Positions 48,427 to 59,308 of a stretch of DNA of 64,000 nucleotides are shown piece after piece. This DNA is from Pseudomonadales bacterium. Lineage in GTDB: Bacteria > Pseudomonadota > Gammaproteobacteria > Pseudomonadales > Azotimanducaceae. Position 1 is the first letter of the stretch, and every line of letters begins with the position of its first letter. The stretch lies in contig JADHNU010000005.1 of NCBI GenBank assembly GCA_016779325.1, positions 1 through 64,000 on the forward strand. The letters run 5' to 3'. Under the pieces are notes generated by a model. That model was not told where the DNA came from and searched no databases. It saw nothing but the letters and a program-made list of their open reading frames with translations. Both the position numbers and the translations under genes were made by a program.

Positions 48427-50556
48427 TTGTCAGCTGTTGCGAAGAGTTTTAAGTGGGGTGATCACCAGATCACGTTAGAAACGGGAAAAATCGCGCGCCA
48501 GGCCACCGGGGCCGTAATGGCGCATATGGACAACACCACCGTGCTTTGCACCGTGGTCGGGATGAGGGACGCCAAACCGGGCCAGCCCTTTTTTCCCCTG
48601 ACGGTAAATTACCAGGAAAAGACCTACGCCGCGGGTAAGATTCCCGGCGGGTTTTTCCGTCGCGAGGGGCGGCCCTCGGAGAAGGAAACGCTCACGAGCC
48701 GACTCATCGATCGGCCCATCCGTCCCCTTTTTCCTAAGGGGTTCATGAACGAGGTGCAGGTCATCTGCACGGTCATGTCGGCAGACAAGGACCAGGATCC
48801 GGACGTCATCGCCATGATCGGTGCGGCGGCGGCGCTGGCCATCTCCGGCATTCCTTTCAGCGGTCCTTTGGCTGCGGCTCGCGTGGGTTTTTCCGACGGT
48901 CAGTATCTGCTCAACCCGGGCTTTGCGGCGCTCAAGACTTCCGCTTTGAATATGACCGTGGCCGGTACCCGGCAGGCGGTGCTCATGGTGGAGTCGGAAG
49001 CCCAGGAGCTCACGGAAGACCAAATGCTGGGTGCGGTTCTGTTCGCTCACCAGCAAATGCAGCCGGTGCTGGATGCGATCGATGCGCTCGTTGCCGACGC
49101 GGGCAAGCCCCGGTGGGAATGGACGGCTCCGGAGATTGACCAGGCCCTCGCCGACCGTATCGGCGAAGCCTTCGCCGAGCCCATGGCCGCGGCCTATCGC
49201 ATCACCGATAAGCTCGAGCGTCAGGACGCGGTAGCGGCGCTAAAGGCTCAGTGCCTTGAGCAATTCGCCGGGGAAGCCCTAGGCGAAGAAGCTGCGGACA
49301 GCAAAACGGTGGCAGGGCTCTTTGGACGCCTGGAGAAGTCCGTGGTCCGCAACGCCATCATCGATGGTGCACCGCGTATTGATGGTCGCGATCTGAAGAC
49401 TGTCCGGCCCCTGGCCATGGAAGTGGGCATGCTGGCCAAAGCGCATGGTTCCGCCCTCTTCACGCGGGGGGAAACGCAAGCCATTGTCGCGGCCACGCTC
49501 GGCACGAATCGCGACGCGGCGATCGTTGACGCCCTCGAAGGTACTTACCGCGAAGGCTTCATGCTGCATTACAACTTCCCGCCCTTCTCCGTCGGCGAAG
49601 CTGGCTTTATGGGGGGGCCGAAGCGCCGGGAAATCGGCCATGGGCGTTTGGCTCGCCGCGGTGTGCAGGCAGTGCTGCCGAATGCGGAAGATTTCCCCTA
49701 TACCCTTCGGGTGGTCTCTGAGATCACGGAATCGAACGGGAGTTCTTCCATGGCCTCCGTGTGCGGCACCAGCCTGGCGCTAATGGATGCGGGGGTGCCG
49801 ATTAAGGCGCAGGTGGCAGGTATCGCCATGGGCCTGGTGAAGGAAGGGGATCGCTACGCGGTCATCACCGACATCCTCGGCGACGAAGATCATCTCGGCG
49901 ATATGGACTTCAAGGTGGCCGGGACGGCGAAAGGCGTGACCGCGCTGCAGATGGACATCAAGATCGAAGGCATCAACGAAGAGATTATGGAGAAGGCCCT
50001 CGCGCAGGCTTACGAGGCACGCTGCCATATCCTCAACCAGATGAATGAGGTCATTGCCGAGCCCCGCGCTGCGGTGTCCGATAACGCCCCCAGTATTGCG
50101 ACCATCGAAGTCAATCCGGATAAGATCCGCGATGTCATCGGCAAAGGTGGGGTGACGATTCGGGCCATCCAGGAAGAAACGGGTGCCCAGATCGACATCG
50201 ACGACTCGGGCCTTATTCGCGTCTACGGCGAGAACGCCGACAGCCGTGATGCGGCCATCGCCCGCATTCAAGCCATTACGGCGGAGGCGGAAGTGGGTCA
50301 GGTCTATCTCGGTACGGTGTCCAAGATCGTCGACTTTGGCGCGTTCGTGAACATCATTCCTGGCAAAGACGGTCTGGTGCACATTTCCCAGATCGCCCAG
50401 GAGCGGGTCGAAAATGTTGAGGACTACCTCAAGGAAGGGCAGCAGGTTCGCGTGGTCGTGCTCGACGTCGACGCGCGCGGCCGGATCAAACTTTCCATGA
50501 AGGAAGTCCCCGAGGAAGAGGGCGGCGAAGCCGCAGAGGACGCCGCCGAAGCCTAG
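48427..50556 (+). CDS. pnp: Polyribonucleotide nucleotidyltransferase (PNPase)
   Basis: The 709-residue enzyme has two RNase PH domains ([17 protein letters not shown]; second domain with [13 protein letters not shown] and [15 protein letters not shown]), a KH domain ([15 protein letters not shown]) and an S1 domain ([29 protein letters not shown]). It degrades RNA 3'-5' with phosphate. An in-frame TTG at 48412 overlaps the GGAGG site and cannot be the start. The TTG at 48427 (or CTG at 48424) lies at proper distance, so the start is non-ATG. Confidence 0.97.
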   Translation: MSAVAKSFKWGDHQITLETGKIARQATGAVMAHMDNTTVLCTVVGMRDAKPGQPFFPLTVNYQEKTYAAGKIPGGFFRREGRPSEKETLTSRLIDRPIRPLFPKGFMNEVQVICTVMSADKDQDPDVIAMIGAAAALAISGIPFSGPLAAARVGFSDGQYLLNPGFAALKTSALNMTVAGTRQAVLMVESEAQELTEDQMLGAVLFAHQQMQPVLDAIDALVADAGKPRWEWTAPEIDQALADRIGEAFAEPMAAAYRITDKLERQDAVAALKAQCLEQFAGEALGEEAADSKTVAGLFGRLEKSVVRNAIIDGAPRIDGRDLKTVRPLAMEVGMLAKAHGSALFTRGETQAIVAATLGTNRDAAIVDALEGTYREGFMLHYNFPPFSVGEAGFMGGPKRREIGHGRLARRGVQAVLPNAEDFPYTLRVVSEITESNGSSSMASVCGTSLALMDAGVPIKAQVAGIAMGLVKEGDRYAVITDILGDEDHLGDMDFKVAGTAKGVTALQMDIKIEGINEEIMEKALAQAYEARCHILNQMNEVIAEPRAAVSDNAPSIATIEVNPDKIRDVIGKGGVTIRAIQEETGAQIDIDDSGLIRVYGENADSRDAAIARIQAITAEAEVGQVYLGTVSKIVDFGAFVNIIPGKDGLVHISQIAQERVENVEDYLKEGQQVRVVVLDVDARGRIKLSMKEVPEEEGGEAAEDAAEA

Positions 50557-50583
50557 CCTTCCCGGTTGTTCTGGTACGAACCC

Positions 50584-50608
50584 AAAGCCCGGCTCTGCCG
50601 GGCTTTTT
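50584..50608. terminator. Bidirectional terminator after pnp
   Basis: AAAGCCCGGC and GCCGGGCTTT with a 3-base loop and T-run end pnp. The same element ends the convergent acetyltransferase gene. Confidence 0.9.
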
Positions 50609-50610
50609 CG

Positions 50611-51081
50611 TTAGGGCAAGCGTTTAAAGAACTGATGAGGGTAGGCGGGTTCCTGCGTGGTTGCGGGCAGAGGTTCAAAGCCAAGCGCCTGGAAGAAGCC
50701 TATGGCGTCGCGCTGGGCACGCACGGTGAGTGCGCGGACGCCTGCCCTTTGAGCCGTCTCCTGCACCCAAGCGAGAAGCGCCCGCCCAACCCCTGATTTT
50801 TGCGCGGTCGGGGCGACGTAGATGCCGTGGAGGCGCCAGGCCGGCTGCAGCGGCGCTTCGCCTACGCCTGTTGTTTCTAGGGCAACCAGGCCCAGGGCTT
50901 GGCCATCCTCTGCGGGGAGAAAGGCGATGTGCATGGTTTTCAGGTCGATTTCGTCGTAGCAGTGGCTTGGGCCCGTCAGCCGCTTCACCCGCGCGGGGAG
51001 CGCCCAGCCGTCAATCGCCTGAAGAATGAGCGCGTTGAGGGCAGGCAGATCGGCAGCCCGGGCCGGGACTAGGGAACGCAT
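50611..51081 (-). CDS. GNAT family N-acetyltransferase
   Basis: The 156-residue protein has the GNAT core: HGIYVAPTAQKSGVGRALLAWV (acetyl-CoA loop Q/RxxGxG/A) and VRAQRDAIGFFQALGFEP. It transfers acetyl groups to an unknown amine. The ATG at 51081 has GGAG upstream; a longer frame runs through the divergent promoter. It is divergent from the YkvI-like gene with 63 bases between. Confidence 0.85.
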   Translation of the reverse strand: MRSLVPARAADLPALNALILQAIDGWALPARVKRLTGPSHCYDEIDLKTMHIAFLPAEDGQALGLVALETTGVGEAPLQPAWRLHGIYVAPTAQKSGVGRALLAWVQETAQRAGVRALTVRAQRDAIGFFQALGFEPLPATTQEPAYPHQFFKRLP

Positions 51082-51144
51082 GGCGGAACTCCATTTTGCG
51101 CTGGGGGAACGCCCGAGGCATGCTGCTCGAAGAGGAGGCATGGC

Positions 51145-52254
51145 ATGGGCAATGTACAACGACTCTTGATCCCCGGGGCAGTGCTTCAATCGGTCATGAT
51201 TGGCGGCGGCTATGGCACCGGGCGTGAGGTTGTCGAATTCTTTACGCGCTTTGGCGCCCTGCCGGGCCTCGCGGGGCTGGTGCTTGCCGCGGCGGGGGTA
51301 GCTTTGGTCTTTGCCCTCTCCCTGGAGCTTGCTCGGCGCACCCAGGCCTTTGATTACCGAAGTTTCTTCAAGGCGCTGCTGGGCCCGTTCTGGGTGAGCT
51401 ATGAGCTCTTGCTGCTGCTTCTGGTGATGCTGGTGCTAGGGGTGATTAGTGCCGCAAGTCATGGCATGTTGCAGCGGTTCTGGCCCACGGTCCCGTCCTG
51501 GGCATCTTCCCTTCTGTTCATTGCAGTGGTGGTGGGGCTGACGTTTTTTGGCCGCGCCGTGGTGACCTGGCTGCTCACCTTCTGGAGCCTCGTATTGTAT
51601 GCGGCCTTTGCCACCCTCACGGCTGTCGTGCTTTACGCGCACGGTACGGAGCTCGCGCTTGCCCTGGCGGGCGGGGCGCCTAGTGCGTCCTCGGACGGCT
51701 GGGCCCTGAGCGCCCTGCGCTATGTGGGCTACAACGTCACGGCCATTCCCGTAGTGCTGTTTGCCGCTCGGCAGCTCAGCTCCCGCCGGGAAACGCTTGT
51801 CGCCGGCTTTTTCGGTGGGCTCCTTGCCGTATTGCCGGCGGTGGCTTTGCACCTGTGCTTTGTGGCGCTTGGGGCTGAAGTCTATGAAAACCAGGCCCTG
51901 CCTTTGTTTCGCGTTCTCGATGGCCTGGGCCTGCCCTGGCTGACGCTCTGGCTTAGCGTGGTTTTGCTGGGCACCTTCCTCGAGACGGCCCTCGGCGATA
52001 TTCAAGGCATCCTGGAGCGCATGGATCGTTGGCGCGAAGAACAAACGGGTCGGGGTTTCAGCCCCTGGACGCACGGCGCGATGGCGCTGAGCCTATTGGG
52101 CGTTGCGGCGTATCTGGGACAGCTGGGCGTGGTGGCTTTGATTGGTGAGGGTTATGGCACCCTCTCCTGGGGCTTTTTGCTGGTCTATATCCTGCCCCTA
52201 CTGCTCTGGGGGCTTCGCACCGCCCTAGCGGGCAAGGCCCCCGGAGGCCAGTAA
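51145..52254 (+). CDS. YkvI-like membrane transporter (COG3949, LeuT-fold)
   Basis: The 369-residue protein has about ten transmembrane helices and begins with VMIGGGYGTGREVVEFF, a conserved feature of YkvI-like proteins, which are distantly related to APC/NSS transporters. The first helix is broken by glycine at a probable substrate site. GAGGAGG lies before the ATG. No substrate is known. It is convergent with ggt. Confidence 0.8.
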   Translation: MGNVQRLLIPGAVLQSVMIGGGYGTGREVVEFFTRFGALPGLAGLVLAAAGVALVFALSLELARRTQAFDYRSFFKALLGPFWVSYELLLLLLVMLVLGVISAASHGMLQRFWPTVPSWASSLLFIAVVVGLTFFGRAVVTWLLTFWSLVLYAAFATLTAVVLYAHGTELALALAGGAPSASSDGWALSALRYVGYNVTAIPVVLFAARQLSSRRETLVAGFFGGLLAVLPAVALHLCFVALGAEVYENQALPLFRVLDGLGLPWLTLWLSVVLLGTFLETALGDIQGILERMDRWREEQTGRGFSPWTHGAMALSLLGVAAYLGQLGVVALIGEGYGTLSWGFLLVYILPLLLWGLRTALAGKAPGGQ

Positions 52255-52257
52255 GCG

Positions 52258-53961
52258 CTAGTACCCAGCGGCGCCGCCGTTGGGTGCGCGACCATCGACG
52301 CCCCCTTCGAGTACGCCCGTTTCCGGGTTCACGACGATCACCTCAGCGACGCCTTGCCGACCCTGGGCGCGGGTTTCATGGCCCATGGCTTCCAGCAGCC
52401 GTAGCGTGTCGGGAGAGAACAGCTGAGCCTCGTAGCTGATGCGATCCGGGAGCCACTGGTGATGAATGCGTCCCGCATCCACCGCAGCTTGGGCATTCAT
52501 TCCGTGATCGACCACATTCAGAATAGTTTGCAGCGTGGTGTTGATGATCGTGCGACCGCCTGGGGATCCGGTCACCATAAACAGCGCACCATCCTTAGCG
52601 ACGATCGTTGGGGACATGCTTGAGAGCATGCGCTTCCCAGGCTCGGCCACGTTGGGTGCCGTGCCAATCAGCCCGCTCTCGTCCGTGAGGCCGGGCTTGC
52701 CATTGAAGTCGCCCATCTCGTTGTTCAACAGGAAGCCTGCGCCGGGGACCACGATGCCCGAGCCATAGCTGTATTCGAGCGTGTAGGTGACGGAGACGGC
52801 GTTGCGATCTCCGTCGACTACGGAAAAGTGCGTGGTTTCAGGGCTCTCGAAACCCCATTCGAAGCTGGCCGGGTCCGATACGGAGGCCTGGCCTTCATCG
52901 ATGGAGTTTCGCAGGGTATCCGCGTAGGCCTTGGACAACAGCCGGGGCAAGGGCATTTCCGGGTTGAAGTCCGGGTCGCCCAGATAGCGCGCCCGGTTAG
53001 CGTAGCCGCGGCGCATGGTTTCCGTCATGAGGTGGAGCGTCCGGGCGGAACCAAAGCCGGAAGCCTTCAGGTCGTAGCCCTCTAGAACGTTGAGCATTTG
53101 CACCATGGTGACGCCGCCGGAGCTGGGCGGCGGCATGCTGATGATTTCGTAGCCACGATAGGTGCCAAGGATGGGGGCACGCCGTACGGCCTCGTAAGCT
53201 TTCAGGTCGTCATGGGTGATAATGCCGCCGTTCGCCGCCATTTCCGCCACGAGTAAATCGGCCGTTTTGCCCTCGTAAAAGCCCTTCGGACCGGCCTTCG
53301 CAATGCGCTCGAGGGTGGCGGCGAGTTCACTTTGCACGAGCGTATCGCCGGCCACGAAGGGGGCGCCTTCGTTGGTGAACTGAGCCACGGACGCCGGGTA
53401 GGGCTCGAAGCGGCGCATCCCCGTGGTGTTTAAGGACTTGGCGAGGCCGTGGGTGACCGTGAAACCCTCGCGGGCTAGGGCAATGGCCGGGGCAAGCAAG
53501 CGGGCCCAGGGCAGGGTTCCGGCGTCTTCCCAGGCAGCAAAGAGCCCGGCGACGGTGCCGGGTACGCCCACGGCCAGGTGGCTGGAGTGATGCTTTTCAT
53601 CGTCGTAGTTGCCGTCCGCATCGAGCCACATTTCCGGATGGGCCGCCGCCGGCGCCTTCTCGCGGAAATCGTAGGTGAGGGCCTGGCCGTCGGCGGTGCG
53701 ATGGATAAGGAATCCGCCGCCGCCAATGTTGCCCGCCGTGGGATGGGTAACGGCTAAGGCAAAGGCCGTGGCCACGGCGGCATCAATGGCGTTGCCGCCG
53801 TCCCGAAGGGCCTGCACCCCGGCTTCGGAGGCGAGGGCATTCTGCGAAACCACCATGCCCTGGCTGGCGTAGTGGGGCCCGTTAGCGGCAAGCGCGAGAT
53901 TGCAGAGCGCCAGCGCAAGAAGCCACGCAAGCGCGTGGCGTAGGGTCAAACGACGAATCAT
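52258..53961 (-). CDS. ggt: Gamma-glutamyltransferase
   Basis: The 567-residue Ntn-hydrolase has a signal peptide (LAWLLALALCNLALA) for the periplasm and the autocleavage site ETTHFSVVD, in which Thr377 becomes the N-terminal nucleophile of the small subunit. Other motifs are FREKAPAA (gamma-glutamyl binding) and PPPSSGG. It hydrolyses glutathione and transfers glutamyl groups. The ATG at 53961 with GGGAG is chosen over an upstream frame. It begins 33 bases after acs and may end that operon. Confidence 0.94.
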   Translation of the reverse strand: MIRRLTLRHALAWLLALALCNLALAANGPHYASQGMVVSQNALASEAGVQALRDGGNAIDAAVATAFALAVTHPTAGNIGGGGFLIHRTADGQALTYDFREKAPAAAHPEMWLDADGNYDDEKHHSSHLAVGVPGTVAGLFAAWEDAGTLPWARLLAPAIALAREGFTVTHGLAKSLNTTGMRRFEPYPASVAQFTNEGAPFVAGDTLVQSELAATLERIAKAGPKGFYEGKTADLLVAEMAANGGIITHDDLKAYEAVRRAPILGTYRGYEIISMPPPSSGGVTMVQMLNVLEGYDLKASGFGSARTLHLMTETMRRGYANRARYLGDPDFNPEMPLPRLLSKAYADTLRNSIDEGQASVSDPASFEWGFESPETTHFSVVDGDRNAVSVTYTLEYSYGSGIVVPGAGFLLNNEMGDFNGKPGLTDESGLIGTAPNVAEPGKRMLSSMSPTIVAKDGALFMVTGSPGGRTIINTTLQTILNVVDHGMNAQAAVDAGRIHHQWLPDRISYEAQLFSPDTLRLLEAMGHETRAQGRQGVAEVIVVNPETGVLEGGVDGRAPNGGAAGY

Positions 53962-53994
53962 AGGTAAGACTCCCGGAGGGGCTGAGCCCAAGGG

Positions 53995-55953
53995 TTAGCG
54001 ATGAATGCGCTGGCTAACCAGTGCATCGACGACGCTGGGATCCGCGAGCGTGCTCGTATCGCCCAAGGCATCGATTTCGTTGGCGGCAATTTTTCTTAGA
54101 ATGCGCCGCATAATTTTTCCTGAACGGGTTTTCGGCAGGCCGGGGGCCCACTGGAGGACCTCGGGCTTGGCGAAGGGCCCAATTTCCTGGCGCACGAGCG
54201 CAATCAGTTCGCCTTCCAGGGCCGTGAGGCTCTCCGCATCCTTCGCCGCTTCGGCCATGAGCGTGACATAGGCATAAATGGCCTGGCCTTTAACGTCATG
54301 ATCAAAGCCCACCACCGCCGCTTCCGCCACCGCGGGGTGGAGAACGAGAGCGCTTTCCACCTCCGCCGTCCCAATGCGGTGGCCGGATACGTTGATGACG
54401 TCATCGACCCGGCCCGTGATCCAGTAATCCCCGTCTTCGTCTCGACGGGCACCATCGCCCGTGAAGTACACCCCAGGGTAGGTGCTGTAATAGGTGTCGA
54501 TCACCCGTTGGTGATCGCCGTACACCGTCCGAATTTGGCTTGGCCAGCTGCTTTCGATGACCAGATTGCCTGAGGCGGCGCCCTCATCGGGAAGGCGCTT
54601 GCCGTCTGCGTCCATGAGCGCCGGGCGTACCCCGAAGAAGGGGCGCGTCGCGGAGCCCGGCTTCAGCGTGGTGGCGCCCGGCAGGGGCGTAATCAATACC
54701 GCGCCCGTCTCCGTTTGCCACCAGGTATCCACAATGGGGCAGCGCTTTTCGCCGACCACGGTGTAATACCAATTCCAGGCTTCCGGGTTGATGGGTTCTC
54801 CTACGGAGCCAAGGAGGCGCAGGGAGGTGCGCTGGCTTCGGGTCACGTAGCGGTCGCCCTCGCCCATGACCTGGCGAATCATAGTGGGGGCGGTGTAAAA
54901 AATGGCCACCTGGTGCTTATCGATCACGTCCCAGGCTCGCCCTGCGTCGGGCCAGGTGGGCACGCCCTCGAACATGAGGGTGGTGGCGCCATTGGCGAGA
55001 GGGCCGTAGACGATATAGCTGTGTCCCGTGATCCAGCCCACGTCCGCCGTGCACCAGTAGACTTCACCGTCCCGGTAGTCGAAGACATAGCGGAACGTCA
55101 TGGTGGCCATGAGCAGGTAGCCTGCCGTGCTATGAAGGACCCCTTTGGGTTTTCCCGTAGATCCGGAGGTGTAGAGAATGAAGAGGGGATCTTCAGCGTC
55201 CATGGGTTCCGCAGGGCAGGCTGGGGATGCGGCCTCCGTGGCCTCGTGATACCAGACGTCTCGCCCTGCTTGCCAGGGCACCTCGGCGCCGGTGCGCTTC
55301 ACCGTGAGCACCGTGTGCACCCCGGGGCAGCGCTTGAGGGCAGCTTCGACGTTCGCTTTCAGGGGCACGCGCTTGCCGCCCCGTACCCCTTCGTCAGCGG
55401 TAATGACTACGCCGCAGTCGGCATCGAGGATGCGGTCCTGCAGCGATTGCGGGGAAAAGCCGCCGAATACCACGGAGTGAATCGCTCCCAGGCGCGCGCA
55501 GGCCAGCATGGCGAAGGCCGCTTCCGGGATCATGGGCATGTAGATGCACACCCGATCTCCTTTCTTCACGCCGCGGTCCTTCAGCGCATTACTGAGGCGG
55601 CCAATGGCCTCGAAGGCTTCCTGGTAGGTAATGGCCCGGCTCTCTTCCGGGTTGTCCCCTTCCCAAAGGAGCGCGGTTTGGTTCGCGCGCTCTGGGAGAT
55701 GACGGTCGATGCAGTTGACACAGGCGTTGAGGGTGCCGCCGGCGAACCAGCGCACCTCGCCCCGGGCCATGTTCACATCCGACACCCGGTCCCATTGGTC
55801 ACTGAACCAGGACAGATGGGTGCGCGCTTGCCGATCAAAAAAGCCTTCCGGGTCCTGGATAGACTCGGCATAAAGGGTTTCGTAGCGTTCCGCATTGATT
55901 TGGGCCGTCTCCGCCAGAGCGGCGGGTACGGGGTAGCGTTGCACCTCGGACAT
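53995..55953 (-). CDS. acs: Acetyl-coenzyme A synthetase
   Basis: The 652-residue adenylate-forming enzyme has the P-loop [22 protein letters not shown], the hinge region [14 protein letters not shown] and the C-terminal [11 protein letters not shown], whose Lys613 is the catalytic, acetylation-controlled lysine. It activates acetate to acetyl-CoA. It starts 24 bases after pgi. In pseudomonads acetate use is under CbrAB/Crc-type control, which fits the regulator at the head of this region. Confidence 0.96.
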   Translation of the reverse strand: MSEVQRYPVPAALAETAQINAERYETLYAESIQDPEGFFDRQARTHLSWFSDQWDRVSDVNMARGEVRWFAGGTLNACVNCIDRHLPERANQTALLWEGDNPEESRAITYQEAFEAIGRLSNALKDRGVKKGDRVCIYMPMIPEAAFAMLACARLGAIHSVVFGGFSPQSLQDRILDADCGVVITADEGVRGGKRVPLKANVEAALKRCPGVHTVLTVKRTGAEVPWQAGRDVWYHEATEAASPACPAEPMDAEDPLFILYTSGSTGKPKGVLHSTAGYLLMATMTFRYVFDYRDGEVYWCTADVGWITGHSYIVYGPLANGATTLMFEGVPTWPDAGRAWDVIDKHQVAIFYTAPTMIRQVMGEGDRYVTRSQRTSLRLLGSVGEPINPEAWNWYYTVVGEKRCPIVDTWWQTETGAVLITPLPGATTLKPGSATRPFFGVRPALMDADGKRLPDEGAASGNLVIESSWPSQIRTVYGDHQRVIDTYYSTYPGVYFTGDGARRDEDGDYWITGRVDDVINVSGHRIGTAEVESALVLHPAVAEAAVVGFDHDVKGQAIYAYVTLMAEAAKDAESLTALEGELIALVRQEIGPFAKPEVLQWAPGLPKTRSGKIMRRILRKIAANEIDALGDTSTLADPSVVDALVSQRIHR

Positions 55954-55977
55954 GAATTTCCCCCTTGTGTTTCGGTC

Positions 55978-57603
55978 TTAGCGGGCCTCGCCGTCGCCCA
56001 GAGCGGCAGCCAAGGAGGCGCGCGCACTAAGGCCAAGCGTTTCGGCGAGCGCCGTCTCCCCTTGCGCCGCATAGAGCGTGTCGCCAAGCACTTTGCCGAA
56101 CTCCACGCCCCACTGGTCGAAGGAATTGATCCCCCAGAGCATACCGTGGCAGAAGACCTTGTGCTCATGGAGCGCCAGCAAAGCCCCCAGGCTCTCGGCA
56201 TCCACTTGGTCCACGATCAGCAGGTTTGAAGGATGATTGCCCGGTAGGCGCTTGTGCGGGGCTAGGCGGGCGGCGGCTTCGGGGTCTGCTCCCTTGGCCA
56301 GGAGGGCGCGCTCCGCTTCTTCCGTGGTCAGCCCTCGGGCGAAGGCTTCGGCTTGGGCGATGCAGTGGGCGCGAAGCCAGCGGTGGTGATCCGCAAGGCC
56401 TTGCGCGCCCCGGCGAGCCAGTACAAAGGTTGCGCTAAAGGGTTGGGTGCCCTGATGCAGCAGCTGGTGCGTTGCGTGCTGCCCGTTGGTGCCGACGGTG
56501 CCCCAAAGAATGGTGCCCGTGGGTCCTTCGACGGGCGCGCCGGCGACGGTGGTCGATTTTCCGTTGCTTTCCATCTCAAGCTGCTGCAGGTAGGCCGGTA
56601 GCTGGGTAAGCGCCTCCGCATAGGGGAGGAAGGCATGGGACTGGGTCCCGAGGACCTGCTGGTTCCAGTATTCAAACAGCGCAAGCAGCACGGGCAGGTT
56701 TTCTTCCGGTGCCGCGTGTTGGAAATGCTCGTCCATGGCGTGGGCGCCCCCTAGGAGGGCCTGGAAGGCCTCCATGCCGTGGCTGAGCGCAACGGGAAGG
56801 CCGATAGGAGACCAAAGGGAGAAGCGACCGCCCACCCAATCCCAAAGGGGTAAGCATTGCTCCGGCGGAATCCCAAAGGCGGCCGCCGCGCTGTGATTGG
56901 TGGTGACCGCGACGCAGTGGTGCTTGAGTTGCCCTTCGCTCAGGCCTCGCGCCAAAAACCAGCGGCGCACGGTCTGCGCATTCACCAGCGTTTCTAAGGT
57001 GCTGAAGGACTTGGACGCGATGATAAGAAGGGTGCGCGTGGGATCGAGGTCGGCCAAAACGTGCTGAGCGGCGGCGCCGTCGACGTTGGCGAGGAAGTGC
57101 ACGGTGGGGCCCGTGGGCGGCCCAAGGGCCTCGCAGGCCAGCGCCGGGCCGAGGTAGCTGCCACCAATGCCGATATGTAGCACGTCCGTGATACTTGCGC
57201 CGGTGGCGCCGCGCCAGCGCCCGGAGCGAATTGCGTCTGCCAGCTCCGCCATGCGAGCGAGGGCCTCACCGATGGCCTCGGAGATATTTTCCCCCTCAAG
57301 CCAAAGGGGCGGAGCGCCCTTGGGGCGGCGCAAGGCCGTGTGCAGGACGGCGCGCTCCTCCGTGCCGTTCAGCTGATTTGCCTGAAATAGCTGATCCCGG
57401 GCGGTAAAAAGCCCCTGGGCTTCGGCAAAGCGGAGGAGTGCGTCGCGGTCCTTGAGGCGCACGCGCTGTCGGGAGAAGTCCGCATAAAGGCCGGCGCCCT
57501 CGCAGTGGAGGGCGCCCAGTCGCGTGGCGTCATCAAGGAGCGTGCGCAGTGCCGGGAGATCCTGGGCCCGGGCCTGAAGATCGACAGAAGGGCTTTGGCT
57601 CAT
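55978..57603 (-). CDS. pgi: Glucose-6-phosphate isomerase
   Basis: The 541-residue enzyme has GIGGSYLGPALACEAL, SKSFSTLETL, VGGRFSLWSPIGLP and NSFDQWGVEFGK, whose Gln/Trp/Lys belong to the active site. It interconverts glucose-6-P and fructose-6-P. It lies 8 bases after panC. The panC-pgi-acs run is typical of Pseudomonas-like genomes. Confidence 0.96.
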   Translation of the reverse strand: MSQSPSVDLQARAQDLPALRTLLDDATRLGALHCEGAGLYADFSRQRVRLKDRDALLRFAEAQGLFTARDQLFQANQLNGTEERAVLHTALRRPKGAPPLWLEGENISEAIGEALARMAELADAIRSGRWRGATGASITDVLHIGIGGSYLGPALACEALGPPTGPTVHFLANVDGAAAQHVLADLDPTRTLLIIASKSFSTLETLVNAQTVRRWFLARGLSEGQLKHHCVAVTTNHSAAAAFGIPPEQCLPLWDWVGGRFSLWSPIGLPVALSHGMEAFQALLGGAHAMDEHFQHAAPEENLPVLLALFEYWNQQVLGTQSHAFLPYAEALTQLPAYLQQLEMESNGKSTTVAGAPVEGPTGTILWGTVGTNGQHATHQLLHQGTQPFSATFVLARRGAQGLADHHRWLRAHCIAQAEAFARGLTTEEAERALLAKGADPEAAARLAPHKRLPGNHPSNLLIVDQVDAESLGALLALHEHKVFCHGMLWGINSFDQWGVEFGKVLGDTLYAAQGETALAETLGLSARASLAAALGDGEAR

Positions 57604-57611
57604 GAGGCGTC

Positions 57612-58472
57612 CTACAGCTGAAAGCAGAGGTTATCGATCAATCGCGTCGTGCCGAGTTTCGCCGCCACTAGGGCGACCAGTGCCCGGTCCTCCGCGGATG
57701 GCCGTAGCAGATCGGCTTGCCGGCGTACGGTCAGATAGTCCACCACAAACCCGAGCGCCTCAAGGGCGTGCTCAGCCTGTCCACACACCGCGGGCCAGTC
57801 CGGGGGCTGGGTTGAGGTTTGGGCCTTGGCCACGACCCTTTGCAAGGTTTGCTGAAGGGCTGCCGCCCGCATCCGCTCCTGCTCGCTTAAGTAGCCATTG
57901 CGCGAAGACAGGGCAAGGCCTCGCGCATCGCGGGCGATGGGGGCGCCGAGAATCTCCAGGGGGAGGGCCAGGTCCGCAGCCATCTGACGGATGATCAGGA
58001 GCTGCTGAAAGTCCTTTTCCCCAAAGATCGCCAGGTCCGGCTGCGTCAGATTAAAGAGGCGCAGCACCACAGTGGCGACGCCTTCGAAATGGCCTCGCCG
58101 ATGGGCGCCGCAAAGATCGTCGGCGAGGGGCCCGGGGGTCACGCGGGTACGCGGAGGCAACCCGTCGGGGTAGATGGCATTCACGGCCGGAACAAAGACG
58201 CCGTCGCAGTCCACCCTGGCCAGGGCCGCCAGGTCTTCCGGCAAGGTGCGCGGGTAACGCTCAAAATCCTCACCGGCTCCGAACTGGCTTGGATTCACAA
58301 ATATCGTTGCGAGCACGCGATCCGCACGCTGCTTGGCGAAGGCAATCAGCCCCAGGTGTCCCTCGTGAAGATTGCCCATGGTTGGCACCAGGGCCACTCG
58401 CTCCCCGGCCTCGCGCCAGCGTCGCCGCTGGGCTGCGAGGGCGTCCCGATCCTCAAAAACCGTCGGGCTCAC
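57612..58472 (-). CDS. panC: Pantothenate synthetase
   Basis: The 286-residue enzyme has [15 protein letters not shown] (ATP HIGH-like site), [27 protein letters not shown] and SSRNGYLS. It joins pantoate and beta-alanine with ATP. It starts with GTG overlapping the panB TGA (GTGA), so the two are translationally coupled. Confidence 0.96.
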   Translation of the reverse strand: MSPTVFEDRDALAAQRRRWREAGERVALVPTMGNLHEGHLGLIAFAKQRADRVLATIFVNPSQFGAGEDFERYPRTLPEDLAALARVDCDGVFVPAVNAIYPDGLPPRTRVTPGPLADDLCGAHRRGHFEGVATVVLRLFNLTQPDLAIFGEKDFQQLLIIRQMAADLALPLEILGAPIARDARGLALSSRNGYLSEQERMRAAALQQTLQRVVAKAQTSTQPPDWPAVCGQAEHALEALGFVVDYLTVRRQADLLRPSAEDRALVALVAAKLGTTRLIDNLCFQL

Positions 58473-59287
58473 AGGAAACAGTGCTCCGGGGCGGGGAAGG
58501 TGCCCTGCTTCACCGCTGCTCCGTAGCCTTCGAAGGCCTCCCGTATGCCCGCCGCGTCGGCCATGAAGTTCTTCACGAAGCGGGGCACCTTAATGCCGGG
58601 CGGCGTGATGCCGAGGAGGTCGTGCATCACCATGATTTGGCCGTCCACGTGGGGGCCGGCGCCGATGCCAATGACCGGAATGGAGAGGGCTTCCGTAAGG
58701 GTTTTTGCCAGCCCCAGGGGCACGCACTCGAGGAGGAGCAGGCTGGCGCCAGCGTCTTCCAGGAGCTTGGCCTCATCAATGATGGCCTGGGCCTTGGCCG
58801 TGTCGCGCCCCTGCACGCGATAGCCCCCCAGACGATTGATCGCCTGGGGGGTTAGGCCCATGTGCGCGCAGACCGGAATGCCCCGTTCCGAAAGCTTGCT
58901 GGTGGTGTTGGCCAGCCAGGCGCCGCCTTCGAGCTTCACTACATGGGCGCCGGCGCGCATGAGTGCCGCTGCGCTGTCGAGGGCCTGCTGCTCATGGCCG
59001 TAGCTCATGAACGGGAGGTCCGCCATGATCAAAGCGCCACGGTTACCCGCGCGGACGCAGCGCATGTGATAAACGATGTCGTCGAGGGTCACTGGCAGCG
59101 TGCTGTCATGGCCTTGAAGGACCATCCCGAGGGAGTCGCCAACGAGGATCACTTCCACGCCGGCACTCGAGATCATTTCGGCAAAGCAGGCGTCGTAAGC
59201 GGTGAGGGCGGCAAACTTTTCACCACGCTGTTTCATTTTTTGGAGCGTCGTTAGATTCACGCGCCGCACATCGGTTTGGCTGCTCAT
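58469..59287 (-). CDS. panB: 3-methyl-2-oxobutanoate hydroxymethyltransferase
   Basis: The 272-residue TIM-barrel enzyme has [33 protein letters not shown] (Mg2+ Asp), [14 protein letters not shown] and [14 protein letters not shown]. It adds a hydroxymethyl group from methylene-THF to ketoisovalerate, the first step to pantothenate. It lies 21 bases after the deoxynucleoside kinase gene. Confidence 0.97.
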   Translation of the reverse strand: MSSQTDVRRVNLTTLQKMKQRGEKFAALTAYDACFAEMISSAGVEVILVGDSLGMVLQGHDSTLPVTLDDIVYHMRCVRAGNRGALIMADLPFMSYGHEQQALDSAAALMRAGAHVVKLEGGAWLANTTSKLSERGIPVCAHMGLTPQAINRLGGYRVQGRDTAKAQAIIDEAKLLEDAGASLLLLECVPLGLAKTLTEALSIPVIGIGAGPHVDGQIMVMHDLLGITPPGIKVPRFVKNFMADAAGIREAFEGYGAAVKQGTFPAPEHCFL

Positions 59288-59308
59288 GGGGACTCCTGTG
59301 GGGTAGGG

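Noticed and set aside
54715-56229. Plus-strand 504-codon frame over acs and pgi
   Set aside because: Antisense shadow; no recognised domain, and both minus-strand genes are full-length and conserved.
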